Source: Betaproteobacteria bacterium
GTDB lineage: Bacteria; Pseudomonadota; Gammaproteobacteria; Burkholderiales; Eutrophovitaceae
Direction of reading: 5' to 3'
Length of the DNA: 5,051 bases
Assembly (NCBI GenBank): GCA_009886305.1
Contig: QXZO01000231.1
Coordinates: 1 to 5,051, forward strand
Part shown: positions 1 through 5,051 of the stretch, one piece after another
Layout: every line of letters begins with the position of its first letter
Numbering within the stretch: position 1 is the first letter of the stretch
Program-made: the position numbers and the translations under genes
The notes under the pieces: model-generated
Databases searched by the model: none
Told to the model about the DNA's origin: nothing
Seen by the model: only the letters and a program-made list of their open reading frames with translations

Positions 1-1
1 G

Positions 2-550
2 AATCTCAGCGCTCATTTGACGGGTGCTCCATGCAGGGGTGGGGCTGGGTATTTAGGTCCAGAAGATAACGTAGCTTACTGGCCAGCAGGACTCGCCTTG
101 TGCTTTCCCTTAGCTAATTCGGTCAACGGAACAGTTGTGTTAGAAACCGGAGACGTCAACCTGACTTTTAAACGTTATTTTGAATCTAGAGTTACCTTAC
201 ATATCGAGAATGATTTCGTAAAATCTATCGAAGGGCGAGGGCTGGACGCTGAGCTCATGCGTTCATACTACGAAGGGTGGGCTGATCCAAATGCCTATGC
301 TATTTCCCATGTAGGGTGGGGTTTGAATCCCAGAGCTCGTTGGGAAGCCCTCATGATGTATGACAAAAATCAAGTGAACGGTACCGAGCTGCGTGCGCTC
401 GCTGGTAGCTTTCTCATTTCAACTGGAGCAAACGAATTCGCAGAACGCTACACCAGCTGTCATTTCGATTTTCCGATGCGTAATTGTTCGATTAACTTGG
501 ATGGTCACGAAATCATTCAGGAAGGATGTTTACTAGGAGATCTTTCTTAA
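2..550 (+). CDS. nicX: 2,5-dihydroxypyridine 5,6-dioxygenase, C-terminal part (5' end outside the window)
   Basis: This is the last 182 residues of a protein that enters from the left edge; the frame is open to base 2, so no start codon is visible. The family product is an Fe(II) extradiol-like enzyme of about 350 residues, with a fold related to M29 aminopeptidases, that cleaves 2,5-dihydroxypyridine with O2 to N-formylmaleamate in the cytoplasm. Seen here: the motif SHVGWGLNP (His at fragment residue 103, bases 308-310) and the motif CHFDFPM (His154 and Asp156, bases 461-469). From memory of Pseudomonas putida NicX, the iron ligands are His265, His318 and Asp320, and Ser302 lies at the active site. 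The spacing His103 to Ser140 here equals 265 to 302, and the second ligand pair sits two residues closer. About half the protein is missing, apparently only because the window is cut. Its stop codon overlaps the start of the deformylase gene, which strongly supports the assignment. A plain M29 aminopeptidase is the alternative, made unlikely by the motifs and the neighbour. Confidence 0.86.
   Translation, partial: NLSAHLTGAPCRGGAGYLGPEDNVAYWPAGLALCFPLANSVNGTVVLETGDVNLTFKRYFESRVTLHIENDFVKSIEGRGLDAELMRSYYEGWADPNAYAISHVGWGLNPRARWEALMMYDKNQVNGTELRALAGSFLISTGANEFAERYTSCHFDFPMRNCSINLDGHEIIQEGCLLGDLS
535..540 (+). promoter_or_regulatory. Ribosome binding site of the deformylase gene, inside nicX
   Basis: AGGAGA lies nine bases before the ATG at 550. 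It decides the start: the in-frame ATG at 526 has its purine run directly against the start codon, which is too close, whereas the ATG at 550 is ideally spaced and overlaps the nicX stop (TAATG). Confidence 0.8.
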
Positions 551-1383
551 TGAGGTCTATAACCTCGACCCAAAAGTGGGTCGACGGTAATCCTAGAATC
601 AGCTTTGATGAAACTGGAAGCGGGCCACCTATTGTTTTTTTACATGGTATTGGTGGAAACCGGACGAATTGGAGTAATCAACTAGTGGCCATGAGTGACC
701 TTTGCACGACGATTTCATGGGACGCTCGAGGCTATGGGGACTCAGAAGATTACGAAGGCCCTCTAAACTTCAGACATTTTAGTGAAGACTTGATTCGGTT
801 GTTAGACGATCGACAAATAGAAAAAGCTCATTTAGTTGGTCTTTCGATGGGAGGAAGAATACTGATGGATTTTTTCACTTACGCCTCTAACCGAGTAGCT
901 ACACTTACGCTGTGTGATTGTTTTTATAGCTTTAGTTCTGCGCTTAGCTTAGATAAACGAGCAGAGTTTATAGCGCTCCGTCAAGAGCCGCTCAAACAGG
1001 GAAGGACGTTAAAAGAGTTAGCTCCGGACTTAATTGAATCCTTAGTTGCTCCTAACTGCAAAGAAGAAATCAAAAACGACATATTTGAAAGCATTAATAT
1101 GCTTCATGTCGAATCCTATCTGAAGACCATAGCGGCAAGTACAACCTTTGATGTCACTGGCCATCTCAAGGACTTTCGTATTCCTGTGCAATTAATATTT
1201 GGAGAATATGATGGTTTAACCCCACCATCGATTGGGGAGAAAATGATGCTGGAATTACCTAACGCCCGCATGGAGGTACTACGGGATTGTGGACATCTCT
1301 CCAACATGGAAAAGCCCCAGGAATTTAACTCGATTTTAAGGAAATTTATAGAGTTGAATTTAACTTCGGCGTCGTTTAAATGA
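550..1383 (+). CDS. nicD: N-formylmaleamate deformylase, alpha/beta hydrolase
   Basis: The 277-residue product is an alpha/beta hydrolase predicted to hydrolyse N-formylmaleamate to maleamate and formate, the step after NicX. Visible marks are the oxyanion-loop motif FLHGIGG (30-36), the strand motif WDARGYGDS (57-65), the nucleophile elbow GLSMGG with Ser99, and a late His249 in DCGHLSNME. Two acids could complete the triad: Asp123 in LCDCF and Asp221 in FGEYDGLTP. From memory, P. putida NicD uses Ser101, Asp125 and His245; the Ser-to-Asp offset of 24 is the same here for Ser99 and Asp123. No signal peptide is seen, so it should be cytoplasmic. The start at 550 is chosen because of the AGGAGA site and the TAATG overlap with nicX, which implies translational coupling and equal production of the two enzymes. 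By fold alone it could be another hydrolase such as an enol-lactonase or C-C hydrolase; the coupling to nicX makes NicD the best reading. Confidence 0.82.
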   Translation: MRSITSTQKWVDGNPRISFDETGSGPPIVFLHGIGGNRTNWSNQLVAMSDLCTTISWDARGYGDSEDYEGPLNFRHFSEDLIRLLDDRQIEKAHLVGLSMGGRILMDFFTYASNRVATLTLCDCFYSFSSALSLDKRAEFIALRQEPLKQGRTLKELAPDLIESLVAPNCKEEIKNDIFESINMLHVESYLKTIAASTTFDVTGHLKDFRIPVQLIFGEYDGLTPPSIGEKMMLELPNARMEVLRDCGHLSNMEKPQEFNSILRKFIELNLTSASFK

Positions 1384-1424
1384 TGAATTTCTAAATTTTT
1401 TTATACGTAAAGAACCTAAAAAAA

Positions 1425-3050
1425 ATGCCTAAAGAAATTCCAATCTTGATTTGTGGCGCAGGGTCTGTAGGTTTATCCTTAGCGGCAGAGTTTGGTTGGC
1501 GTAATGTTGAGAGCCTCGTTATTGAATCAGGTGGCGGGTTAAACTCACACCCTCGGGCAAATGCTGTTGCTAATCGAACCATGGAATATTACCGCCGCTG
1601 GGGGATTGATCACGCCCTTACTCAGGCTGGAGTTCCTCCTGATCACCCTGCGGATTATTACTGGGTTTCAAGTTTACATGGCTGCGAACTTCATCATATC
1701 TCGCTTCCGCCATTTAAAAAAATTAAAGAAGTTCATACAGATAATGGACTAATCGCGGAGCATATCTGGTCGCCCTACTTAAAGACTATCGCTGGACAAA
1801 ATGAGGTTGAAAACATTTTGTTGGATTACGTTCAATCCAGACCCTCTATAGAGTGTTCGTTTAGCACAAAACTTGTAAATTTCAAACAATCCAAGAATGG
1901 GGTAACTTGTGAACTAGAATCCCAAAAAACAAGGGATATAGAAGTTGTTCATTGTCAATATTTGATAGCTTGTGATGGTGGCCGGTCTTCGATTCGTGAT
2001 CAATTAGGTATTGGGTTAAGTGGTCGATCCAATCTTGCTCGATTCGTTTCAATTTATTTCAGCGCTCCGGATTTCAACAGCTGTCATAAATTCGGGCAAG
2101 CGAACATATTTTTTCCATTACACCGCGATTACGCTGGCTTTATTCTTAACTGGGATGGTGGCAGGACGTTTACGTACCATTTGATGCTAGGTGATGGTCA
2201 AAGCTGGGAAGATGTTGACGCGAGATCCGCTATCGAACGTGTTTTAGGTACTACGACCCAAATCGATGTTATATCAACTCAACCTTGGACTGCGCATGCC
2301 TTGGTGGCAGATCAATATAACGATGGACGTATTTTCCTTGCGGGGGATGCGGCGCACCTATTCACCCCTACTGGTGGCTTTGGGATGAATACAGGGGTCT
2401 CTGACACTATTAATTTAGCCTGGAAACTACAAGCCTCAATAGAGGGGTGGGGAGGACCTCAACTCCTTGATAGTTACTTCTCTGAGCGACACCCGATTGG
2501 TGTCCGTAATACGTCGGAAGCTGCGCACTGTTTCGATTCCCTTCATGAGGTAATGCAATTTGGAGATGAATTGGATGCTAAAGGTCCGGAAGGGGATTTA
2601 TTTCGCAGAAAGCTATCGAAGGATTTAAAGAGTCAAGAGAAGCTCATTTCCTCTTCAGGCACTTTGCTCGGCTACCGTTATGAGGGCTCTCCGATTGTTA
2701 TCCCAGATGGAACAAAGGAGCCGGAGGATAATCCTCGAACGTATCTGCCTATAGCTCGTCCTGGACACCGCGCACCACATATTTGGATTGAAGAAGGCGT
2801 ATCAATTCTAGATAAATTTAGCGCTGGGTTTACTTTGCTTAAATTTAAACCATGCGATACTGCTGAACTAGAGAAATCTGCATTCGAACTTAATTTCCCT
2901 TTAAGCGTGATTTCAATCGACAATAAGCAAGCAGCAAAACTATATGAGTATTCAATGGTTTTAGTGAGGCCTGACTTAATGATCGCTTGGAGATCAAACG
3001 AGCTACCAAGTAGGCCCGTAGAATTTTTAGATAGATTACGCGGAGCTTAA
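1425..3050 (+). CDS. FAD-dependent aromatic (probably hydroxypyridine) monooxygenase, PheA/TfdB type
   Basis: This 541-residue protein is a class A flavoprotein monooxygenase, which uses NAD(P)H and O2 to hydroxylate an aromatic ring. Domains in order: an N-terminal Rossmann FAD motif GAGSVG (11-16) with Glu34 closing the fold, an SHPRANAV stretch (41-48) typical of the TfdB/MhpA group, the DG motif CDGGRSSIR (183-191), the second FAD motif GRIFLAGDAAH (301-311) followed by FTPTGGFGMNTG, a GYRYEGSPIV segment (416-425), and a thioredoxin-like C-terminal domain (about 446-535) with ARPGHRAPH and LVRPDLMIAWR. Length and layout match TfdB, MhpA and TcmG-like enzymes, not NicC, which is near 380 residues and lacks the C-terminal domain. 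Sitting 41 bases after nicD, it probably supplies 2,5-dihydroxypyridine or its precursor; 6-hydroxynicotinate, 5- or 6-hydroxypicolinate and 2-hydroxypyridine are possible substrates, none proven. The ribosome site is weak (AAAGAA), but the start fits the family because the FAD motif follows at once. Confidence 0.85.
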   Translation: MPKEIPILICGAGSVGLSLAAEFGWRNVESLVIESGGGLNSHPRANAVANRTMEYYRRWGIDHALTQAGVPPDHPADYYWVSSLHGCELHHISLPPFKKIKEVHTDNGLIAEHIWSPYLKTIAGQNEVENILLDYVQSRPSIECSFSTKLVNFKQSKNGVTCELESQKTRDIEVVHCQYLIACDGGRSSIRDQLGIGLSGRSNLARFVSIYFSAPDFNSCHKFGQANIFFPLHRDYAGFILNWDGGRTFTYHLMLGDGQSWEDVDARSAIERVLGTTTQIDVISTQPWTAHALVADQYNDGRIFLAGDAAHLFTPTGGFGMNTGVSDTINLAWKLQASIEGWGGPQLLDSYFSERHPIGVRNTSEAAHCFDSLHEVMQFGDELDAKGPEGDLFRRKLSKDLKSQEKLISSSGTLLGYRYEGSPIVIPDGTKEPEDNPRTYLPIARPGHRAPHIWIEEGVSILDKFSAGFTLLKFKPCDTAELEKSAFELNFPLSVISIDNKQAAKLYEYSMVLVRPDLMIAWRSNELPSRPVEFLDRLRGA

Positions 3051-3079
3051 AAATAATATTTTTGAAATTTAAATTCAAA
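3049..3079. repeat. Two adjacent AT-rich palindromes between the monooxygenase and binding-protein genes
   Basis: The first, 3049-3063, is a perfect inverted repeat of AAAAATA and TATTTTT around one base, and it overlaps the monooxygenase stop codon. The second, 3061-3079, pairs TTTGA with TCAAA around ATTTAAAT, itself self-complementary, with one unpaired base. They share three bases and fill nearly the whole gap up to the ribosome site of the next gene. They could be an operator, an mRNA processing site or simply AT-rich spacer; with no G-C pairs in the first and few in the second, they are not convincing as a terminator. Confidence 0.45.
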
Positions 3080-3083
3080 GGAT

Positions 3084-3087
3084 GGAG
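3084..3087 (+). promoter_or_regulatory. Ribosome binding site of the binding-protein gene
   Basis: GGAG lies nine bases before the ATG at 3097. The upstream in-frame ATG at 3082 is nearly fused to its only purine run (AAAGG) and would add five polar residues, two of them acidic, in front of the signal peptide, so 3097 is preferred. Confidence 0.7.
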
Positions 3088-3096
3088 ATTAACGAA

Positions 3097-4350
3097 ATGA
3101 AACTTAAAATTGTTTTCGCAAGCCTGGGAATCCTCTCTTTATTAGCGTTGTCAGGATGCAATCAAAAACAAGAGAATATCCGCCTTGGATTTATAGATCC
3201 ATTATCTGGACCATTTGCAAATGTGGGGGAGCATGTCTTCAGAGAGCTTCAATTATTCGTCGATGATGTAAACGAGCGAGGCGGAGTTTTGGACGGCGTG
3301 AAATTCGAAATAGTACCGCTCGATGGCAAAGGTAATCCCCAGGAATCTTTGATCGCATTTCGCCAACTCGTTGATCAAAATATTAAATTTTTGATTCAAG
3401 GTAACTCCTCAGCCGTGGCTGGAGCCCTTAATGAAGCAGTAGCCAAACATAATCAAAGAAATCCGGATAAGGCTATGATTTATCTCAATTATGGTGCGGT
3501 CGACCCTGTACTGACTAACGATCGCTGTAACTTTTGGCATTTCAGATTCGATGCTGATGCCGATATGAAAATGGAAGCATTAACAAACATGATGGCGTCT
3601 GACTCGTTGATAAAAAAAGTTTATTTAATTAATCAGGATTATTCTTTCGGACATGCCATTTCTAAGGCGTCTAAATCTATGCTTGGAGATAAGCGACCTG
3701 ATATTGAAATTGTAGGAGATGATTTACACCCTCTAGCTAAAATTAAAGACTTCTCACCTTATATATCTAAGATACGAGCATCAGGTGCGGACTCTGTAAT
3801 TACGGGGAATTGGGGTGCAGATCTTGCGTTACTTGTAAAGGCGGCCAGTGAAGCTGGATTGGACGTGAATTTCTATACCCAATACGCCGGTATTGTAGGA
3901 GGCCTGTCGGCAATGGGGGATGCGGCTGCGGATCGAGTGAAACAGGTCACAATGTGGCATGTAAATGCTGGAGGAGACGAGTCTGATGCGCTTACTCAAG
4001 CTTATCGCGATAAATTCCCCAAAGCTAATGATGATTTATTTTTTCTTTCTTTAAAACATGCGATAGAAATGCTTGTGATAGCTATCCAGGAGTCGAACTC
4101 AACAGACCCGTTAACAGTCGCTAAAGCTCTTGAAAAAGTTAGGTACTCAGGTGCTACAGGGGAAGTTTGGATACGGGCTGATAATCATCAGCTAATGCAG
4201 CCACTCTATGTCTCTACGTTTAAAAGATCTGGCGTTGCAGGCGTCATATTTGACGTTGAGCGTATGGGTATCGGGCCAATGACTGATTTCGTAACGAAGG
4301 CCGAGGACACATTTCTCCCTACAACGTGTGATATGCAGCGTCCTGATTAG
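3097..4350 (+). CDS. ABC-transporter substrate-binding lipoprotein, branched-chain amino acid type (Peripla_BP_6)
   Basis: The 417-residue product is a type I periplasmic binding protein related to LivK, expected to capture a solute outside the inner membrane and hand it to an ABC permease. It begins with a lipoprotein signal peptide: MKLK, a hydrophobic core, and the lipobox LSGC with Cys21 as the lipidated residue. The mature part opens with IRLGFIDPLSGPFANVG (28-44), the usual first strand and ligand loop, followed by VNERGGVLDG (58-67), a family hallmark, and GNSSAVAG (102-109), probably a ligand-contact loop. The end, TTCDMQRPD, resembles a tail I recall in proteobacterial members. Position directly after the ring-cleavage and hydroxylase genes suggests the ligand is the pyridine substrate or a related aromatic acid; this is inference. 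The next gene is on the other strand, so cognate permease and ATPase genes are not downstream. An AmiC-like cytoplasmic sensor is unlikely because of the lipobox. Confidence 0.87.
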   Translation: MKLKIVFASLGILSLLALSGCNQKQENIRLGFIDPLSGPFANVGEHVFRELQLFVDDVNERGGVLDGVKFEIVPLDGKGNPQESLIAFRQLVDQNIKFLIQGNSSAVAGALNEAVAKHNQRNPDKAMIYLNYGAVDPVLTNDRCNFWHFRFDADADMKMEALTNMMASDSLIKKVYLINQDYSFGHAISKASKSMLGDKRPDIEIVGDDLHPLAKIKDFSPYISKIRASGADSVITGNWGADLALLVKAASEAGLDVNFYTQYAGIVGGLSAMGDAAADRVKQVTMWHVNAGGDESDALTQAYRDKFPKANDDLFFLSLKHAIEMLVIAIQESNSTDPLTVAKALEKVRYSGATGEVWIRADNHQLMQPLYVSTFKRSGVAGVIFDVERMGIGPMTDFVTKAEDTFLPTTCDMQRPD

Positions 4351-4535
4351 GATTTACTTAATTTGAATACTTACCTCCTAACTAATCGAGTAAGGTTTTA
4401 AAATATTTATATTTGATGAAACTGATGAATGAGCCTGCGTTAAGTGAAGAACACGCACAGGAGTTAAATCAGACACACTCACTCAGATGGTCAGGCGAAT
4501 GCAGTCAAGGATAGCTTAGATGTGCTCGGGGATGC
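4351..4535. other. Intergenic region between convergent genes
   Basis: This 185-base gap should hold the ends of both transcripts, but no strong terminator is visible. On the plus strand CTTAC (4370-4374) can pair with GTAAG (4390-4394) across a 15-base loop, followed by GTTTT, which is weak. A second possible hairpin pairs CCTG and CGT (4434-4440) with ACG and CAGG (4451-4459), with a two-base bulge and no T run. A 32-codon open frame at 4416-4514 has no ribosome site and no recognisable sequence. Confidence 0.4.
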
Positions 4536-4997
4536 TCAGTAATTAGGGGGAGGGATGAAACCATCAATGAATAAAGATACCCCATCCATATTGCTTTGCA
4601 AAAAATCCCCCCTCTCAAATACCACCTCATAGGATATTGATCGTCCGTCATCACTAACGATTGCATTCGCAACCACGACTTCTGCTTCCTTGATACTCAT
4701 GCGGATGACCCAAGTGAGTACGGCATTTGGTGGATCACCTCGAAATGTGTCACCTTTGCCTCTCCACATGGAGACGAACTCATTTGCGTTCAAATATCCG
4801 TGTAAACGATTCGGCCTACCAGTAAAGGCAAAGATATCTCGTGTGACAGGCATTACTAAGGTGTTATCTCTTATCATCTCAGCACTATTAGAGGTATGTA
4901 CGAACAACCATTCCGCGCTTTTTGCTTCAGAAACCAAAATGCTGGGGCAAGATAAGAGAGCTGCGATGAGCATAGCGAATCTTTGTAATGGTTTCAT
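4536..4997 (-). CDS. Exported protein of unknown function
   Basis: I do not recognise a named family for this 153-residue protein. It has an export signal: MKPLQR, a hydrophobic stretch FAMLIAALL (7-15), and a plausible signal-peptidase I site after Ala25 (SEA then KSAEW). The LLSC at 14-17 is an imperfect lipobox, so a lipoprotein is possible. The mature part is about 125 residues with no further membrane segment. Notable motifs are WLFVHTS (30-36), FAFTGRPNRLHGYL (56-69), DPPNAVLTWV (88-97) and SLFIDGF (141-147); alternating hydrophobic residues around 105-125 suggest a beta-rich domain. I have the impression that FT-RPNR, PPNAVLT and SLFID motifs recur in small uncharacterised exported proteins of aquatic bacteria, but this is memory, not a search. 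The start at 4997 is chosen over 5036 because AGGAG lies ten bases upstream and the extra 13 residues would bury the signal peptide. It converges on the catabolic operon, so a functional link is not implied. Confidence 0.75.
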   Translation of the reverse strand: MKPLQRFAMLIAALLSCPSILVSEAKSAEWLFVHTSNSAEMIRDNTLVMPVTRDIFAFTGRPNRLHGYLNANEFVSMWRGKGDTFRGDPPNAVLTWVIRMSIKEAEVVVANAIVSDDGRSISYEVVFERGDFLQSNMDGVSLFIDGFIPPPNY

Positions 4998-5007
4998 ATA
5001 GATAGAT

Positions 5008-5012
5008 CTCCT
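5008..5012 (-). promoter_or_regulatory. Ribosome binding site of the exported-protein gene
   Basis: Reading on the minus strand, AGGAG lies ten bases before the ATG at 4997-4995. The only other in-frame upstream ATG (5036) would place this site inside the coding region, so this site sets the start. Confidence 0.7.
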
Positions 5013-5051
5013 AGGTGAGCTTCCTGCCGAGTACACCTTTTAACATCCTTG

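Noticed and set aside
526..550. Longer deformylase reading frame starting at ATG 526
   Set aside because: Its purine run touches the start codon, while the ATG at 550 has AGGAGA at proper spacing and a TAATG overlap with the upstream stop.
1384..1424. Internal promoter between nicD and the monooxygenase
   Set aside because: TTATAC at 1401-1406 resembles a -10 box, but no acceptable -35 lies at the right distance; the 41-base AT-rich gap is compatible with one operon.
2678..2923. Minus-strand open frame within the monooxygenase gene
   Set aside because: It is antisense to the conserved C-terminal domain of a clearly coding gene and shows no ribosome site or family motifs.
3082..3096. Upstream start for the binding lipoprotein
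   Set aside because: It would put five polar residues, two acidic, before the signal peptide, and the GGAG site clearly serves the ATG at 3097.
4370..4399. Possible rho-independent terminator after the operon
   Set aside because: The stem is only five pairs with a 15-base loop and four T residues, too weak to call as a terminator.
4416..4514. Small plus-strand open frame of 32 codons
   Set aside because: No ribosome site, no recognisable motif, and it lies in a gap between convergent genes; chance is the simplest explanation.
4523..4537. Direct repeat of TGCTC separated by five bases
   Set aside because: Five-base repeats are common by chance, there are only two copies, and the second overlaps the stop of the exported-protein gene.
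4690..5001. 103-codon plus-strand open frame opposite the exported-protein gene
   Set aside because: The minus-strand frame has a signal peptide, a ribosome site and protein-like motifs; the plus-strand frame has none of these and is a shadow.

Overview
The window looks like Gram-negative bacterial chromosome, probably from a proteobacterium. It has a lipoprotein with a clear lipobox, an exported protein with a signal peptide, tight gene packing with Shine-Dalgarno sites, and a moderate-to-low GC content judged by eye. The lineage cannot be fixed further from the sequence alone. I see no rRNA, tRNA, CRISPR array, insertion sequence or phage gene.

Positions 2-4350 carry four same-strand genes that read as the 3' part of a catabolic operon for a pyridine-type N-heterocycle. 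First is the C-terminal half of a NicX-type 2,5-dihydroxypyridine 5,6-dioxygenase, running off the left edge. Its stop overlaps the start of a NicD-type N-formylmaleamate deformylase (alpha/beta hydrolase). A 541-residue class A flavin monooxygenase of the PheA/TfdB/TcmG type follows after 41 bases, then a periplasmic-binding-protein lipoprotein of the branched-chain amino acid ABC-transporter type after 46 bases.

In the known pathway NicX opens 2,5-dihydroxypyridine to N-formylmaleamate and NicD releases formate and maleamate. The monooxygenase is a natural candidate for the ring hydroxylation that makes 2,5-dihydroxypyridine or a precursor. It is much longer than the usual NicC (about 380 residues) and has a thioredoxin-like C-terminal domain, so the growth substrate may not be nicotinate. 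The lipoprotein would bind the substrate for uptake, but no permease or ATPase gene lies beside it. Maleamate amidohydrolase (NicF) and maleate isomerase (NicE) genes are also absent from the window.

Positions 4351-4535 are a 185-base gap between convergent genes, with only weak secondary structure. Positions 4536-4997, minus strand, encode a small exported protein of unknown function that is probably unrelated to the operon. The least described elements are the unusual hydroxylase paired with NicX/NicD, the orphan binding lipoprotein, the two adjacent AT-rich palindromes before it, and the uncharacterised exported protein.
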